Shown one piece after another: positions 9,508 to 17,898 of a stretch of 64,000 nucleotides of DNA; within the stretch, counting starts at the first letter, position 1; every line of letters begins with the position of its first letter. The stretch spans positions 1,550,001-1,614,000 of the forward strand of contig CBDDCL010000015.1 in the NCBI GenBank assembly GCA_965226245.1, in the 5' to 3' direction. A model generated the notes under the pieces. It made no database searches and had not been told where the DNA came from. It worked only from the letters and a program-made list of their open reading frames with translations. A program made the position numbers and the translations under genes. This DNA is from CBDCYS01 sp965226245 (GTDB taxonomy: Bacteria; Acidobacteriota; Terriglobia; Bryobacterales; UBA6623).

Positions 9508-10716
9508 CTAAGACCTCTGAGTCAGGATTTCTTTGACTCGCGCGCCAACGATGACGTCTTCGCCGGGACGCAGCATCCACATCGAGATGCGGAGCCGGCC
9601 CTCGCCGATGCGCGACACAGCGACGGGCGGGTCGCCCGCCAGTAATTTCTCGTGGGCCTCGTGGGAGCTGGTCCCCACGGCAGCTTCGTCCCATTTGACC
9701 ATGACGTGCGGGACATGGTTCGCCAGGTCTGGGACGTGTTTTTCGCAAGTGACGCCCGATACTTCGCTCAGAGCCTCTATCACGCGGGCGGCGCGCTGGT
9801 CCAGCTCGCGGCGTTCGGCTTCGTGGTCGGCCTTCAGATAGCGCTCGACGGCGGCGACCAGACCCGCGATCTCTTCCTTGCCAACCTTCATCCCGCGCCC
9901 GATGCCGCCGTGGGGGCTGATGGTCTTGCGGGCCGCCTCGATCAGGTCACGCCGGCCCAGCAACAGACCGGAGCCCTGCGGGCCCAGCAGCCCTTTGCCG
10001 CCGGAGAAGATCACCATGTCGAATCCCTCCTCGACGTAGGTGTGAAGGCGTTCAACAGGCGGGACATCGGCCGCTGCGTCGTTCATCGTCGGGATGCCGT
10101 TGGCCTTCGCGACTTCGATAAACTCGGCGCGCTTGACTTGTCCCCGCGGGTCGGCCTTGTTGAGGAAAAACATCATGGCCGTGCGGTCGTTGATCGCCTT
10201 CTCCATCTCTTGGCGGTTTTCTACCCAAACGGTCTTTGTGCCGGCGACATGCATTTGCGCTTCATAACCGCTGCGATGCGCCTCTTGCTGGATGATTTCG
10301 TTCTTCATGCCGCTTGTATCGGGAAGCGACCGAAGCTTTTCGTCGTCTCCTTGGGTCACGGCGGCCGCCGTGCCGCAGGTGATGGCCGAGGCGGCGCCGC
10401 ATGAGATCATCGCTCCGGGGACGCCAATCAGCTTCGCAATGTGATCGCCGGCTTTCTGCTGCAGTTCGCGAAACGGTACGAAGTGCTTCGACGCCGCGAC
10501 CATGGCATCGATAACTTCGGGCGGCATGATGGAGCCTCCCAGATTGGTTACGGTCCCGACGCCGTTGATCACCGGGGTGAGACCCAAGCGGGAATAGAAC
10601 TCCTGGGATGACGAACGCTCTTGTAACTCAGCGTTGCCGCCGCACGAGGATGCGGCTGCCGCGGCGGCAACAGCGCCGCTGGCGAGCACCTGGCGACGGG
10701 AGATGGGGTTGGACAT
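9508..10716 (-). CDS. Exported SelA-like PLP-dependent enzyme (paralogue 1)
   Basis: A fold-type I PLP protein of the SelA/aminotransferase V group, 402 residues. It starts with a twin-arginine-type signal (SRRQVLASGAVAAAAAASSC) that ends in a lipobox-like Cys, so it is probably a Tat-exported lipoprotein. Family features include LGLTPVINGVGTVTNLGGS, ISCGAASAITCGTAAAV and the PLP lysine loop FSGGKGLLGPQGSG. Known relatives include D-glucosaminate-6-phosphate ammonia lyase; the substrate here is unknown. The neighbouring amidohydrolase relic suggests action on an amino sugar or N-acyl compound. It is divergent from a paralogue. Confidence 0.82.
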   Translation of the reverse strand: MSNPISRRQVLASGAVAAAAAASSCGGNAELQERSSSQEFYSRLGLTPVINGVGTVTNLGGSIMPPEVIDAMVAASKHFVPFRELQQKAGDHIAKLIGVPGAMISCGAASAITCGTAAAVTQGDDEKLRSLPDTSGMKNEIIQQEAHRSGYEAQMHVAGTKTVWVENRQEMEKAINDRTAMMFFLNKADPRGQVKRAEFIEVAKANGIPTMNDAAADVPPVERLHTYVEEGFDMVIFSGGKGLLGPQGSGLLLGRRDLIEAARKTISPHGGIGRGMKVGKEEIAGLVAAVERYLKADHEAERRELDQRAARVIEALSEVSGVTCEKHVPDLANHVPHVMVKWDEAAVGTSSHEAHEKLLAGDPPVAVSRIGEGRLRISMWMLRPGEDVIVGARVKEILTQRS

Positions 10717-10817
10717 AAGGGCCTCCTTGAGTGGGTTAAGTCTAGTTTGCCACGAAACTTATCCCCGTGCACGCGGAACTTGCCTATAATCGATGGCGTC
10801 GAGACAGGAGGCTTCTC

Positions 10818-12017
10818 ATGCTTGCAACACGACGCCGATGGCTCCAGGGCGCTTGGGCTGGTTCACTGAGCGGACTCGCGCCGTTCTCAGCCGCGGCCGC
10901 GCGGCCGAAACAAACGGTTTACGAAAAGCTTGGCTTGCGGCCGCTAGTCAACTTTCAGGGGACGATTACAGCGATTGGAGCTTCCAAGCAGTGGCCCGAG
11001 CTTTTCGAGGCGCAAGCGGAAGCGGCCCGCGAGTATGTCGTCCTGGAGGAACTTCAAGAAGCGATCGGGGATCGTCTGGCCGCCCTGATGGGAACCGAAG
11101 CGGCCATGGTGTCGAGCGGCGCCGCGGGAGCGATCGCGATCGGCGCCTACGCCTGCATCGCCGGGAATGACCGCGAAAAGATCAAGCGCTTGCCCAACAT
11201 GGACGGCATGAAGAACGAGGTGATCATCCAAAAGATTCACCGCATCTCTTACGATCATGCTGTTCGCGGATCGGGCGCGAAGATCGTCGAGGTGGAAACG
11301 CTGGACGATCTCAAGCAGGCCATCAACCCCAACACGGCAATGATGTATTTTCTGCCCGGCAACACCAACGACCGCGAATGGGGAGACGACTGGATTTCTC
11401 TCGAGGACACGCTGAAAGTCACCAAGCCCGTCGGCGTCCCCGTGCTGGCCGACTGCGCGAATCTGCTGCCTCCTTGGGACAACATTCCCAAGATCGCTAA
11501 GTCCGGCATTGACCTGCTGGCGCTTTCCGGCGGCAAGCATACGCGCGGGCCGCAGTGTTCGGGAATTCTTGCAGGCCCCAAGAGCCTGATCCGGTCCGCC
11601 TGGCTTAACTCCAACCCGCACTCGGACTCGAACGGACGTCCGATGAAAGTCGGCCGCGAGGAAATGGTTGCGCTTTGGCTCGCCTGCGAGAAGTATGCCG
11701 CTCTCGACTTCAAGCAGATCGACAAACAGAGCGAACGGCAAGCTGCCCGGCTCGCTCGAGAGCTGAAGAAGATCCCAGGGATGAAGGTTTCGAAAGAGCC
11801 GTTCTCGCGGATGCGCCGCGTTCACCGCGTAATCGCTTCGTGGGATGAGCAGGCGCGCGGTCTCACTGCGGCACAGGTCAGTGAGCAGCTCATGGAAGGC
11901 GAGCCGCGGATCGCCACCGGGCTTGCGAAACCGCAGGGCATCCAGTTCACCGTGTTCATGAATGAACCCGGCGAGGAGAAGCTTGCCGCCGAACGCATGC
12001 GCCGGATTTTCGGGTAG
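10818..12017 (+). CDS. Exported SelA-like PLP-dependent enzyme (paralogue 2)
   Basis: Same fold and family as the divergent gene at 9508-10716: YEKLGLRPLVNFQGTIT, MVSSGAAGAIAIGAYACIAG and the PLP lysine loop LSGGKHTRGPQCSG. I place the start at ATG 10818 because a strong AGGAGG-type site lies 7 bases upstream and it yields a compact signal peptide (MLATRRRWLQGAWAGSLSGLAPFSAAAA) with a twin-arginine-like RRR. It ends near residue 28, which implies export. The two paralogues face apart over about 100 bases, so they may share control. Substrate unknown. Confidence 0.82.
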   Translation: MLATRRRWLQGAWAGSLSGLAPFSAAAARPKQTVYEKLGLRPLVNFQGTITAIGASKQWPELFEAQAEAAREYVVLEELQEAIGDRLAALMGTEAAMVSSGAAGAIAIGAYACIAGNDREKIKRLPNMDGMKNEVIIQKIHRISYDHAVRGSGAKIVEVETLDDLKQAINPNTAMMYFLPGNTNDREWGDDWISLEDTLKVTKPVGVPVLADCANLLPPWDNIPKIAKSGIDLLALSGGKHTRGPQCSGILAGPKSLIRSAWLNSNPHSDSNGRPMKVGREEMVALWLACEKYAALDFKQIDKQSERQAARLARELKKIPGMKVSKEPFSRMRRVHRVIASWDEQARGLTAAQVSEQLMEGEPRIATGLAKPQGIQFTVFMNEPGEEKLAAERMRRIFG

Positions 12018-12041
12018 GAAACGGGTAGAGAGGTGATCAAC

Positions 12042-12101
12042 ATGCGGATTACGCGCAGACAGTTAACCGGGATGGAGATTGCTCGCATGCCGGTCAAGTG
12101 A
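12042..12101 (+). pseudogene. Possible truncated start of a Tat-exported gene
   Basis: An ATG behind GAGAGG opens a 19-residue frame beginning MRITRRQLTGMEIARMPVK. The TRRQL core looks like the beginning of a twin-arginine signal, but the frame then stops and IS relics follow. It may be the stub of a gene that followed the SelA-like enzyme before the insertions. Weak evidence. Confidence 0.3.
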
Positions 12102-12189
12102 ATCGCTTGAGGAGGCGCCGTTAATCGACTAGCCCGAGGGGTGATTCCCGTTTTCCCAGGGCCGCAGGCTGTACTACCCCATGTTTGCC

Positions 12190-12453
12190 AAAAACATCTG
12201 TAAGTGATTGAAAACACGGGAGCGGGGTTCCGGGTGTGCCACTACATGCGGGGTTTTCGGTCGGGGCCGCCCGGCGGCGTGCGGTCGCGGATCCCCAGTG
12301 CCTGCAGCACTTGTTGGGCGCGCCGCGTCCCCTGCGTCACCAGCCGCTTGGCGCCGCCGTCGGGCAACTCCAGATCCAGCAGCTGCACCGTCGCCAGCGC
12401 CCCCAGCGCCTCCTCGGCGGACAAGTCCATGCCCGCTTGTTTCAGTTTCCGCC
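12190..12453 (-). mobile_element. IS1634-family transposase 3'-end relic
   Basis: The minus frame 12242-12430 (DLSAEEALGALATVQLLDLE..., ending GPDRKPRM) aligns by eye with the C-terminal tail of the IS1634 copy at 43.8-44.1 kb (GLSSAAAWRALETVRVVELE..., ending PAGLETIM). The non-coding end at 12190 (TGATTGAAAA followed by a G-rich run) also matches the IS1634 ends near 44.1 and 46.1 kb. Only the tail and terminus remain. Confidence 0.7.
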
Positions 12454-13298
12454 CGTGACTTGGTGAACTCTTCCACCAGTAATTTGTTCAACAGTTTCTG
12501 CACCTTGTGGTTGAGAAACTCCGAGCCGTTGTCGCAATGAAAGCCCCGGATGCGGAAGGGGAATTGATGCAGCATCGCCTCTAAAACCGGCAATAAATGG
12601 GCCTCGGAGATGGTTTCGCAACAGCCCACGACCTGCCATTGCGTGACCGTGTCGACGGCATGGATGTGGTAAATCCCCTTGCGCGAGGCGTTGTCGCCCT
12701 GATGCACGGTGTCGACCCGCAAGAAGCCGGGCTGGCCGTGCGGCTCGGGCTTGCGGCGCTCGCCGATACTCACCCCCGAAGAGCGGGTCTGGGTGTAATG
12801 GACATGGTGTTCGCGATAGGCCCGCGTGCGCCGCAAGTTGTAGATATGAGAGGCCGAGATCGAGGCCAGTCGTTCGTATTTGGCCCGGCGGTGGACCTTG
12901 AATTCGCGCTCGAGGATGCGGCGCAGGGCCGCAGCCGAGAGGCCTTCGTGAGCGCCATCGGTCTGGGCCAGCAGCTTGATATCGGCGGGCGTATAACGGC
13001 GCGGGAAGCGGCGCCGCCGCGAGGCTTGCGGCTCGATGACGCCGCGCTCGCGCCAGCGGGCGATCAAGCGGGTGATTTGCGCCACGCTGAGGCCGCTGAT
13101 CTTGACCAGATAGCGGCGCGCGATTCCCTTGTCTTTTCTTGACAAACCCAGGTACTTTTGAGAGCGCAAGACGCCTTCGAGAAGGCCATAAATCTGCTTG
13201 CGGCCGGTACCGGCGAAGCTGAGATTGTTGCTGGCGCTGAGAAACTCTGGCAGCTCGGCCAGGGTGAGACGTTCGGCATGCTGCATGGTGACTTGCAT
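12454..13298 (-). pseudogene. Integrase-core (IS481-like) transposase, 3' truncated
   Basis: An N-terminal HTH region (VKISGLSVAQITRLIARWRE) is followed by an rve integrase core with the first two acidic residues visible in LRVDTVHQGD and FHCDNGSEF. After EEFTKSR the frame leaves the family: the expected NDNGLVE segment with the catalytic Glu is missing, and the DNA becomes an IS1634 tail. The nominal 374-residue frame therefore runs out of frame through a second, unrelated IS. Not functional. Confidence 0.8.
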
Positions 13299-13333
13299 TC
13301 ACCCGCATTGTGCCCTGTCCCGACCTGATCATC

Positions 13334-13396
13334 TTCAGGCTCATCTTGTGTTGGAAACACTCCCCCCTTTCAGGCTCATCTTGTATTGGACAACTC
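13334..13396. repeat. IS-end direct repeat (two 28 bp units)
   Basis: The unit TTCAGGCTCATCTTGTRTTG begins at 13334 and again at 13369, with only a few differences. It lies just outside the 5' end of the integrase-core transposase, so it is most likely the terminal end of that IS with internally repeated transposase-binding sites. Confidence 0.55.
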
Positions 13397-13513
13397 TCAC
13401 AAACACAGACGCGGCTGTGAGCCCGCCGAATGGGTCAGCAGCACCCACTCGCAGCGTCATGCCTAACCGGCGAGTGCCTCGCCACGGCCCCTCCAGCCGA
13501 CCCGCCCCAACCG

Positions 13514-13555
13514 GACATTTCTACTTGGCAACGATTAGGACATTTCTACTTGGCG
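13514..13555. repeat. Direct repeat GGACATTTCTACTTGGC, possible IS21-like end
   Basis: The 17-mer GGACATTTCTACTTGGC occurs at 13514-13530 and 13539-13555. Closely spaced repeats of this kind form the ends of IS21-type elements. No transposase is attached, so this is a leftover end. It lies directly upstream of the DUF6807 gene and may supply or disturb its promoter. Confidence 0.5.
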
Positions 13556-13612
13556 TTGACACGCGCCAGCGCAGGCCTTGGCAACGCACTTGGAATGTGC
13601 TCCACTGATACC

Positions 13613-14584
13613 ATGCTGATCCGCCGGATTCCCCTTCTTGCCCTGCTTCTCGCCCTATGCGCTTCGGCGCAGGTTCGCTTTACACAAAGCGAAGGCCAGA
13701 TTGTCATCGAGATCGACGGCCAGCCGTTCTCGACCTTCTACTTTGGCGGCGACGCGCCGAAACCCTATCTGCACCCGCTCCGCGCAGCCGACGGCGCGAT
13801 CGTTACACGCGGCTATCCGATGGAGAATATTCCGGGCGAAAACCACGACCACCCGCATCACCGCGGCCTTTGGTTTACCCATGGAGATGTCAACGGCTAC
13901 GATTTCTGGGGGAACGAATTCACTCAGCAGCCGCGATCCAAAAAAGGGATCGTTCGCATGACCGATATCCGGCACAAAGCCGGGAAGGCCGGCGGAACAA
14001 TCTCGGGCACATTCGAGTGGGCGGAGCCCGGCGGCGAGGTCTTGCTGACCGAAGAGCGCGAAATGGTTTTCCACTCCGGATCAGCCAATCGGCTCGTCGA
14101 TTTCGACCTGAAGCTCACCGCCGGTTCAAAGGCCGTGAAGTTCGCGGACACGAAGGAGGGAACTTTCGCTGTCCGCCTGGCCACCGAGCTGGAGGAGAAT
14201 CGGCCGGAGGTCACCGGGATTCCCAGAACCGGGCGCATTCTTTCATCCACCGGCAAGGCCGGAGAGATGCAAGCGTGGGGGAAACCGGCTCCTTGGGTCG
14301 ACTACAGCGGCTCGCTCAAGGGCAAGAAATTCGGCGTCGCCATCTTCGATCACCCCAGCAACCCGAAGCATCCCACGCATTGGCATGTCCGGGCCTACGG
14401 CTTGTTCGCGGCCAATATCTTCGGCGAGCACGATTTCTACCAAGACCCCTCGCGCGACGCCGGCATTACCCTCGAACCCGGCAAGTCCTTGCACTTTCTT
14501 TACCGGGTCGTGATCCACCCCGGCGACGCAAAGCAGGCGAACATCGCGAAACTCTACGACAACTACGTGAAAGCCGCCCAGTAG
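13613..14584 (+). CDS. DUF6807 (PmoA-like) secreted protein
   Basis: A protein of about 323 residues with a clear signal peptide (MLIRRIPLLALLLALCASAQ), which is why I start at 13613 and not at the upstream ATG in IS-derived DNA. Family features are YPMENIPGENHDHPHHRGLW and HPSNPKHPTHWHVRAYG, rich in histidines that could bind metal. DUF6807 proteins are labelled PmoA-like, but methane oxidation is not implied; they are common beside secreted carbohydrate enzymes in Solibacter-type genomes. Its stop codon abuts a dispersed repeat. Confidence 0.8.
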   Translation: MLIRRIPLLALLLALCASAQVRFTQSEGQIVIEIDGQPFSTFYFGGDAPKPYLHPLRAADGAIVTRGYPMENIPGENHDHPHHRGLWFTHGDVNGYDFWGNEFTQQPRSKKGIVRMTDIRHKAGKAGGTISGTFEWAEPGGEVLLTEEREMVFHSGSANRLVDFDLKLTAGSKAVKFADTKEGTFAVRLATELEENRPEVTGIPRTGRILSSTGKAGEMQAWGKPAPWVDYSGSLKGKKFGVAIFDHPSNPKHPTHWHVRAYGLFAANIFGEHDFYQDPSRDAGITLEPGKSLHFLYRVVIHPGDAKQANIAKLYDNYVKAAQ

Positions 14585-14720
14585 GCAGAAAATTCGGGAG
14601 CCATCAGAGCCGCGACCGTAAGAGAGCGGTTACTGCTGCAACGCGCGGCATCCGGCGGCGGCCACGCGACCGTAAGGGAGCGGTTGCCGCTTCGACGCGC
14701 GGCATCCGGCGCCAGCCACG
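14585..14720. repeat. REP-A repeat, two tandem units
   Basis: Two units carry GACCGTAAGRGAGCGGTT followed by CGCGCGGCATCCGGCG (about 14605-14663 and 14664-14720), preceded by GGCAGAAAATTCGGGAGCC. Related copies are at 27623-27715 (reverse orientation, one unit), 22646-22760 and 34181-34212. Each core can fold as a short hairpin. It begins at the base after the DUF6807 stop codon. Confidence 0.75.
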
Positions 14721-14727
14721 CTCCCCG

Positions 14728-14813
14728 TTGACGTACCGCCCCATTGTGGCCGATAATCCAGCCACCACCCTTCAACTGCCATGAAAAAACTACTCGTCCT
14801 CTTGCTCGCCGCG
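14728..14813 (+). pseudogene. Duplicated promoter and first codons of the D-2-hydroxyacid dehydrogenase
   Basis: This 86 bp stretch matches 15803-15889 almost base for base: TTGACG, spacer, GATAAT, then ATG AAA AAA CTA CTC GTC CTC TTG CTC GCC. After the tenth codon similarity stops and unrelated DNA follows. It is a promoter plus signal-peptide fragment left by a duplication about 1 kb upstream of the intact gene. It may still start transcripts toward 15 kb. The rest of the gap up to 14998 shows no gene. Confidence 0.75.
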
Positions 14814-14997
14814 GTGCCAAATCCCTGAAGGAAACCGGGGACAGTTTCCTATTTCCGAAGGTATGCGGATCGACCATCTCACTGACCGCCAGGCGAGAGC
14901 CGGCGATTGGATGGAACGGTCAGCCGGCCCGGGCCGGCGCGCGTAGCGCCTGCCTGACGCTTACCGCTACCGTGCGCGAGCAGAGCAGACCAGACAA

Positions 14998-15462
14998 CTA
15001 CATCGTCCGGCGGCTTGTGTCGCCCGATTCGAATCCGCACTCAAAAAGCCTGGTGCCTCCGCCAGGTTCAGGTTCGATCACTTGAACACAAGCTTTAACT
15101 TGGCCCGCGCCTGATGATTGAAATTTGATGATCGCAATGATCCCCAAGCCGACCGAGAGCGTGATGTCTTCAAAGGAGGAGGTCAGCGGCGCCAGTATCA
15201 GCGGGGCGCCGGGTAGAATCGTGTCTTCGAAGTTGGTCAGGTCCAACAGAAGCACTTGGACGCCGATCGGCCTGCGCCCAACGTTGCTGACCGTGACCCG
15301 CACTTTGTCGCCCATTTCAGCGTGAAAGGAAGGACCGATGAGCACTCCGCGGCCGTTGATCGTTGCCGCGTTCAGGCAGAGGAGGCTGCTTGCTAAAACA
15401 ATCAAGGCGCCGACGGCTGCGGCGCGACGGGTCGATCGGCTTGAAGAGTATCGTGTATGCAT
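14998..15462 (-). CDS. Small secreted protein of unknown function
   Basis: At 154 residues it has a basic n-region and hydrophobic signal (AAAVGALIVLASSLLCLNAA), then a beta-rich domain (VRVTVSNVGRRPIGVQVLLLD, DITLSVGLGIIAIIKFQ) that looks immunoglobulin- or CARDB-like. No enzyme motif is visible. It lies in reverse orientation inside the 1 kb between the duplicated promoter copies and may have arrived with that rearrangement. The gap from 15463 to 15803 shows no gene, only a CAGGTACCTG palindrome near 15560. Confidence 0.5.
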   Translation of the reverse strand: MHTRYSSSRSTRRAAAVGALIVLASSLLCLNAATINGRGVLIGPSFHAEMGDKVRVTVSNVGRRPIGVQVLLLDLTNFEDTILPGAPLILAPLTSSFEDITLSVGLGIIAIIKFQSSGAGQVKACVQVIEPEPGGGTRLFECGFESGDTSRRTM

Positions 15463-15803
15463 GTGGTTTGTCTCCTTGTCCAGGATTTCCGTTCTGTCTG
15501 TCCTCGGGAAATAGGGACGGAGCCCATGGTCATTTTGATCGTTCCCGGTGAGTGAAGTCAGGTACCTGGCACTTTTTCAATGATAGCAGCTAACCACTCG
15601 GGAGTGTAGCCTGTATTACTCAGCAATTGGCGAGGCGTGCGGTGCCACGAGGAGGAGACAAATCGGGGAAGTGCGCAAACCGACCCGCCAACAAACGAGC
15701 CGCCTTCACGTGGCTTGCTGTGCGGCCATTGACGAATCCACGTTGACGCGTACGCAGCGCTGAAAAGATCCTGGCGGCCATCCAGCCGCCATACGAGGGG
15801 CCG

Positions 15804-15833
15804 TTGACATACCGCCCCATTTTGGCCGATAAT
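15804..15833 (+). promoter_or_regulatory. Sigma-70-type promoter of the D-2-hydroxyacid dehydrogenase
   Basis: TTGACA (15804-15809), an 18 base spacer and GATAAT (15828-15833) lie 23 bases before the ATG at 15857. The predicted leader is short and no clear Shine-Dalgarno is present. The same arrangement is duplicated at 14729-14758. Confidence 0.7.
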
Positions 15834-15856
15834 CCGGCACTGCCTTTCCAACTGCC

Positions 15857-16876
15857 ATGAGAAAACTACTCGTCCTCTTGCTCGCCGCCGCCAGCCTGCT
15901 CGGCGCGGCGGAAAAGAAAATTGTCATCACCGGGACGTCCCGCCACTGGTGGGCCCTTAGCGACGAGGCCTTGCGGAATTTCCGCGAAGCCGCCGCCGAC
16001 GCCAAGATTGTCGTGGTCCGGCCCGGCGAGAACTTGGCCGCCGAGGTCGTTGACGCGGATGCTGTCGTCGGCGGCATCTCGCGCGAGTTGTTTCCCACCG
16101 CGAAAAACCTCAAGTGGGTCCAAAGCTACAGCGCCGGCGTCGAGGCCTACGGCTGGCCGGAATTCCAGAACAGCGGCGTAGTGCTGACAAATTGCAAGAT
16201 CGTTCAAGGACCCACCATCGCCGACCATGCACTCGGCATGCTGCTGGCGCTGACGCGGGGCCTGAACCGCTACATCTCGGGGCGATCCAAAGAGGAATGG
16301 AATCGCGACCCGGAAGGTCTGACGGAGCTCAAGGATATGACGGCCGTTGTCATCGGTGTCGGCGGCATCGGGTCACGCATCGCTCAGCGCGCGAGCGCTT
16401 TTGGCATGACCGTGATCGGCGTTGACCCGAAAGATATTTCGCCAAGTCCATTCGTGAGCAGGATTGTCCGGCCCGATCGCCTGGACACCGTTCTGCCCCA
16501 GGCCGACGTCGTCTTCGTTGCGGCGCCGCATACGCCGGCAAGCGAACACATGATGGGTCCCAAGCAGTTCGATTTGATGAAGAAGGGCAGCTTCTTCATC
16601 GCTGTCTCACGCGGAAAAATCTATGACACGCCTGCTCTGGTGAAAGCTCTCGACAGCCGCAAGCTGGCTGGAGCCGGGCTCGACGTCACCGACCCCGAAC
16701 CGCTTCCCAAGGGCCATGCCTTGTGGAAATTCGACAACGTCATCATCACGCCTCACATCGCCTCGCAGTCGCCAGGCTCCCGCAAGCGCCGCATCGCCCT
16801 AATCAGCGACAACATCGCCCGCTTCAGCCGCGGCGAGCCGCTGGTCAACATAGTGGACAAGAAGAAGGGGTACTAG
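15857..16876 (+). CDS. D-2-hydroxyacid dehydrogenase with a signal peptide
   Basis: The 340-residue protein has the NAD-binding GVGGIGS (about 177-183) and the catalytic triad: Arg in AVSRGKIYD, Glu in DVTDPEPLP and His in ITPHIASQS. The family reduces 2-keto acids or oxidises D-2-hydroxyacids with NAD(P). Unusually, it begins with MRKLLVLLLAAASLLGAAEKK, a convincing signal peptide, so the enzyme is predicted outside the cytoplasm where free NAD is scarce. The start is fixed by the promoter and by the duplicated copy of the same start. Confidence 0.85.
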   Translation: MRKLLVLLLAAASLLGAAEKKIVITGTSRHWWALSDEALRNFREAAADAKIVVVRPGENLAAEVVDADAVVGGISRELFPTAKNLKWVQSYSAGVEAYGWPEFQNSGVVLTNCKIVQGPTIADHALGMLLALTRGLNRYISGRSKEEWNRDPEGLTELKDMTAVVIGVGGIGSRIAQRASAFGMTVIGVDPKDISPSPFVSRIVRPDRLDTVLPQADVVFVAAPHTPASEHMMGPKQFDLMKKGSFFIAVSRGKIYDTPALVKALDSRKLAGAGLDVTDPEPLPKGHALWKFDNVIITPHIASQSPGSRKRRIALISDNIARFSRGEPLVNIVDKKKGY

Positions 16877-16903
16877 TGTAGTGCGTCAAGCGCGAGTTTC
16901 CTC

Positions 16904-16921
16904 AGCCCGTTTCAACGGGCT
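16904..16921. repeat. REP-B hairpin
   Basis: AGCCCGTT-TC-AACGGGCT is an 8 bp perfect hairpin with a 2 base loop. The same sequence occurs in reverse orientation at 34321-34338 with matching flanks (TTCCTC on one side). Located 27 bases after the dehydrogenase stop, it may also stop or protect the transcript. The rest of the 304-base gap up to 17181 shows no gene. Confidence 0.65.
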
Positions 16922-17180
16922 TCCCTCCCCACAACGGAAATCTATGAGTTGCGTCATTATTGGCGGACTACACTAGCACTAGCGCAACTGTCCAACTGTT
17001 TTCCTGACTCCCGCGGCATGTCCGTGCTGGCCCGGCTTTCAAAAAAAATCGGCAGCTCTCCGATTAATTGAATCCCATCGCCGTACTATTGCGTCCAATT
17101 CAATAGTTGCAAATCAGAACTTCGGAAAGTGGCCACGGACCGAACAATAGCAACGGATTCGCGATGAGAAGGAGAACGTC

Positions 17181-17723
17181 ATGAAGAACGTATTTCGGAA
17201 TTTCGCACTCACCGTCGCTCTCGGCCTGGCCACACTGCCTGCCGCGGCGGCGAACCATACGCAGCACCTGGCCCCGCTGGAGAAACAGGTCCGGCACGAG
17301 CTAATCACTATGCCGTACTACAGTCTCTTCGACAATCTGGTTTTCAAAGTCGAGGGATCTAAAGTCACTTTGTCCGGTCAGACGATTCGGCCGACCATCA
17401 AGAGTTCCGCCGAACGCCTCGTGGCCAGACTCGAAGGCGTTAGCAACGTCGACAACGAGATTGAGGTTCTTCCCGTTTCGTCCTACGACGACAATTTGAG
17501 GCTGCGCCTTGCACGCGCCATCTACACCAACCCAGTGCTGGACCGCTTTGGACTGCGCTCGGTCCCCGGCATTCACATCATCGTCAGGAACGGCAACGTG
17601 ACGCTCGAAGGCGTCGTCGCCAACGAAGCTCAGAAGAATGTCGCCTACCTGGAAGCGAACGGCGTGAGCGGCGCCTTTTCGGTGACCAACAATCTGCGCG
17701 TCGAAAATTCGAAGAAAGGATAA
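17181..17723 (+). CDS. Secreted protein with two BON domains
   Basis: A Sec signal peptide (MKNVFRNFALTVALGLATLPAAAA) is followed by two BON domains of about 70 residues: FDNLVFKVEGSKVTLSGQTI...LEGVSNVDNEIEV, and LRLRLARAIYTN...GIHIIVRNGNVTLEGVV...VTNNLRV. BON domains bind phospholipid or other envelope ligands, and small BON proteins such as OsmY are periplasmic and stress-linked. The ribosome site GAAGGAGA sits 8 bases before the ATG. Probably monocistronic, with a terminator after it. Confidence 0.9.
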   Translation: MKNVFRNFALTVALGLATLPAAAANHTQHLAPLEKQVRHELITMPYYSLFDNLVFKVEGSKVTLSGQTIRPTIKSSAERLVARLEGVSNVDNEIEVLPVSSYDDNLRLRLARAIYTNPVLDRFGLRSVPGIHIIVRNGNVTLEGVVANEAQKNVAYLEANGVSGAFSVTNNLRVENSKKG

Positions 17724-17767
17724 CGCGCTGCCTAACTAAGCCGCTGTGAGCGCGGCACAACTCAGGC

Positions 17768-17798
17768 CCAGACAGCGCTCGAAAGTGAGCCTGTCTGG
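17768..17798 (+). terminator. Probable terminator after the BON gene
   Basis: CCAGACAG (17768-17775) pairs with CTGTCTGG (17791-17798), and the inner GCTC/GAGC extends the stem. The run CCCTTTCTATTT follows, a weak U tract. It lies 45 bases after the BON stop. Confidence 0.6.
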
Positions 17799-17898
17799 AC
17801 CCTTTCTATTTCGTAGCGACACGCACATAACATCGGTACGTCGGCGCAGAGGCGCGGACAGAAGTCCGCGCTCAGCCGCCGAAAGCGGCCCCCCAAAC

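Noticed and set aside
13657..14784. 375-codon plus-strand frame overlapping the DUF6807 gene
   Set aside because: Arg-rich +1 shadow of a gene with a signal peptide and His motifs; it also runs into a dispersed repeat.
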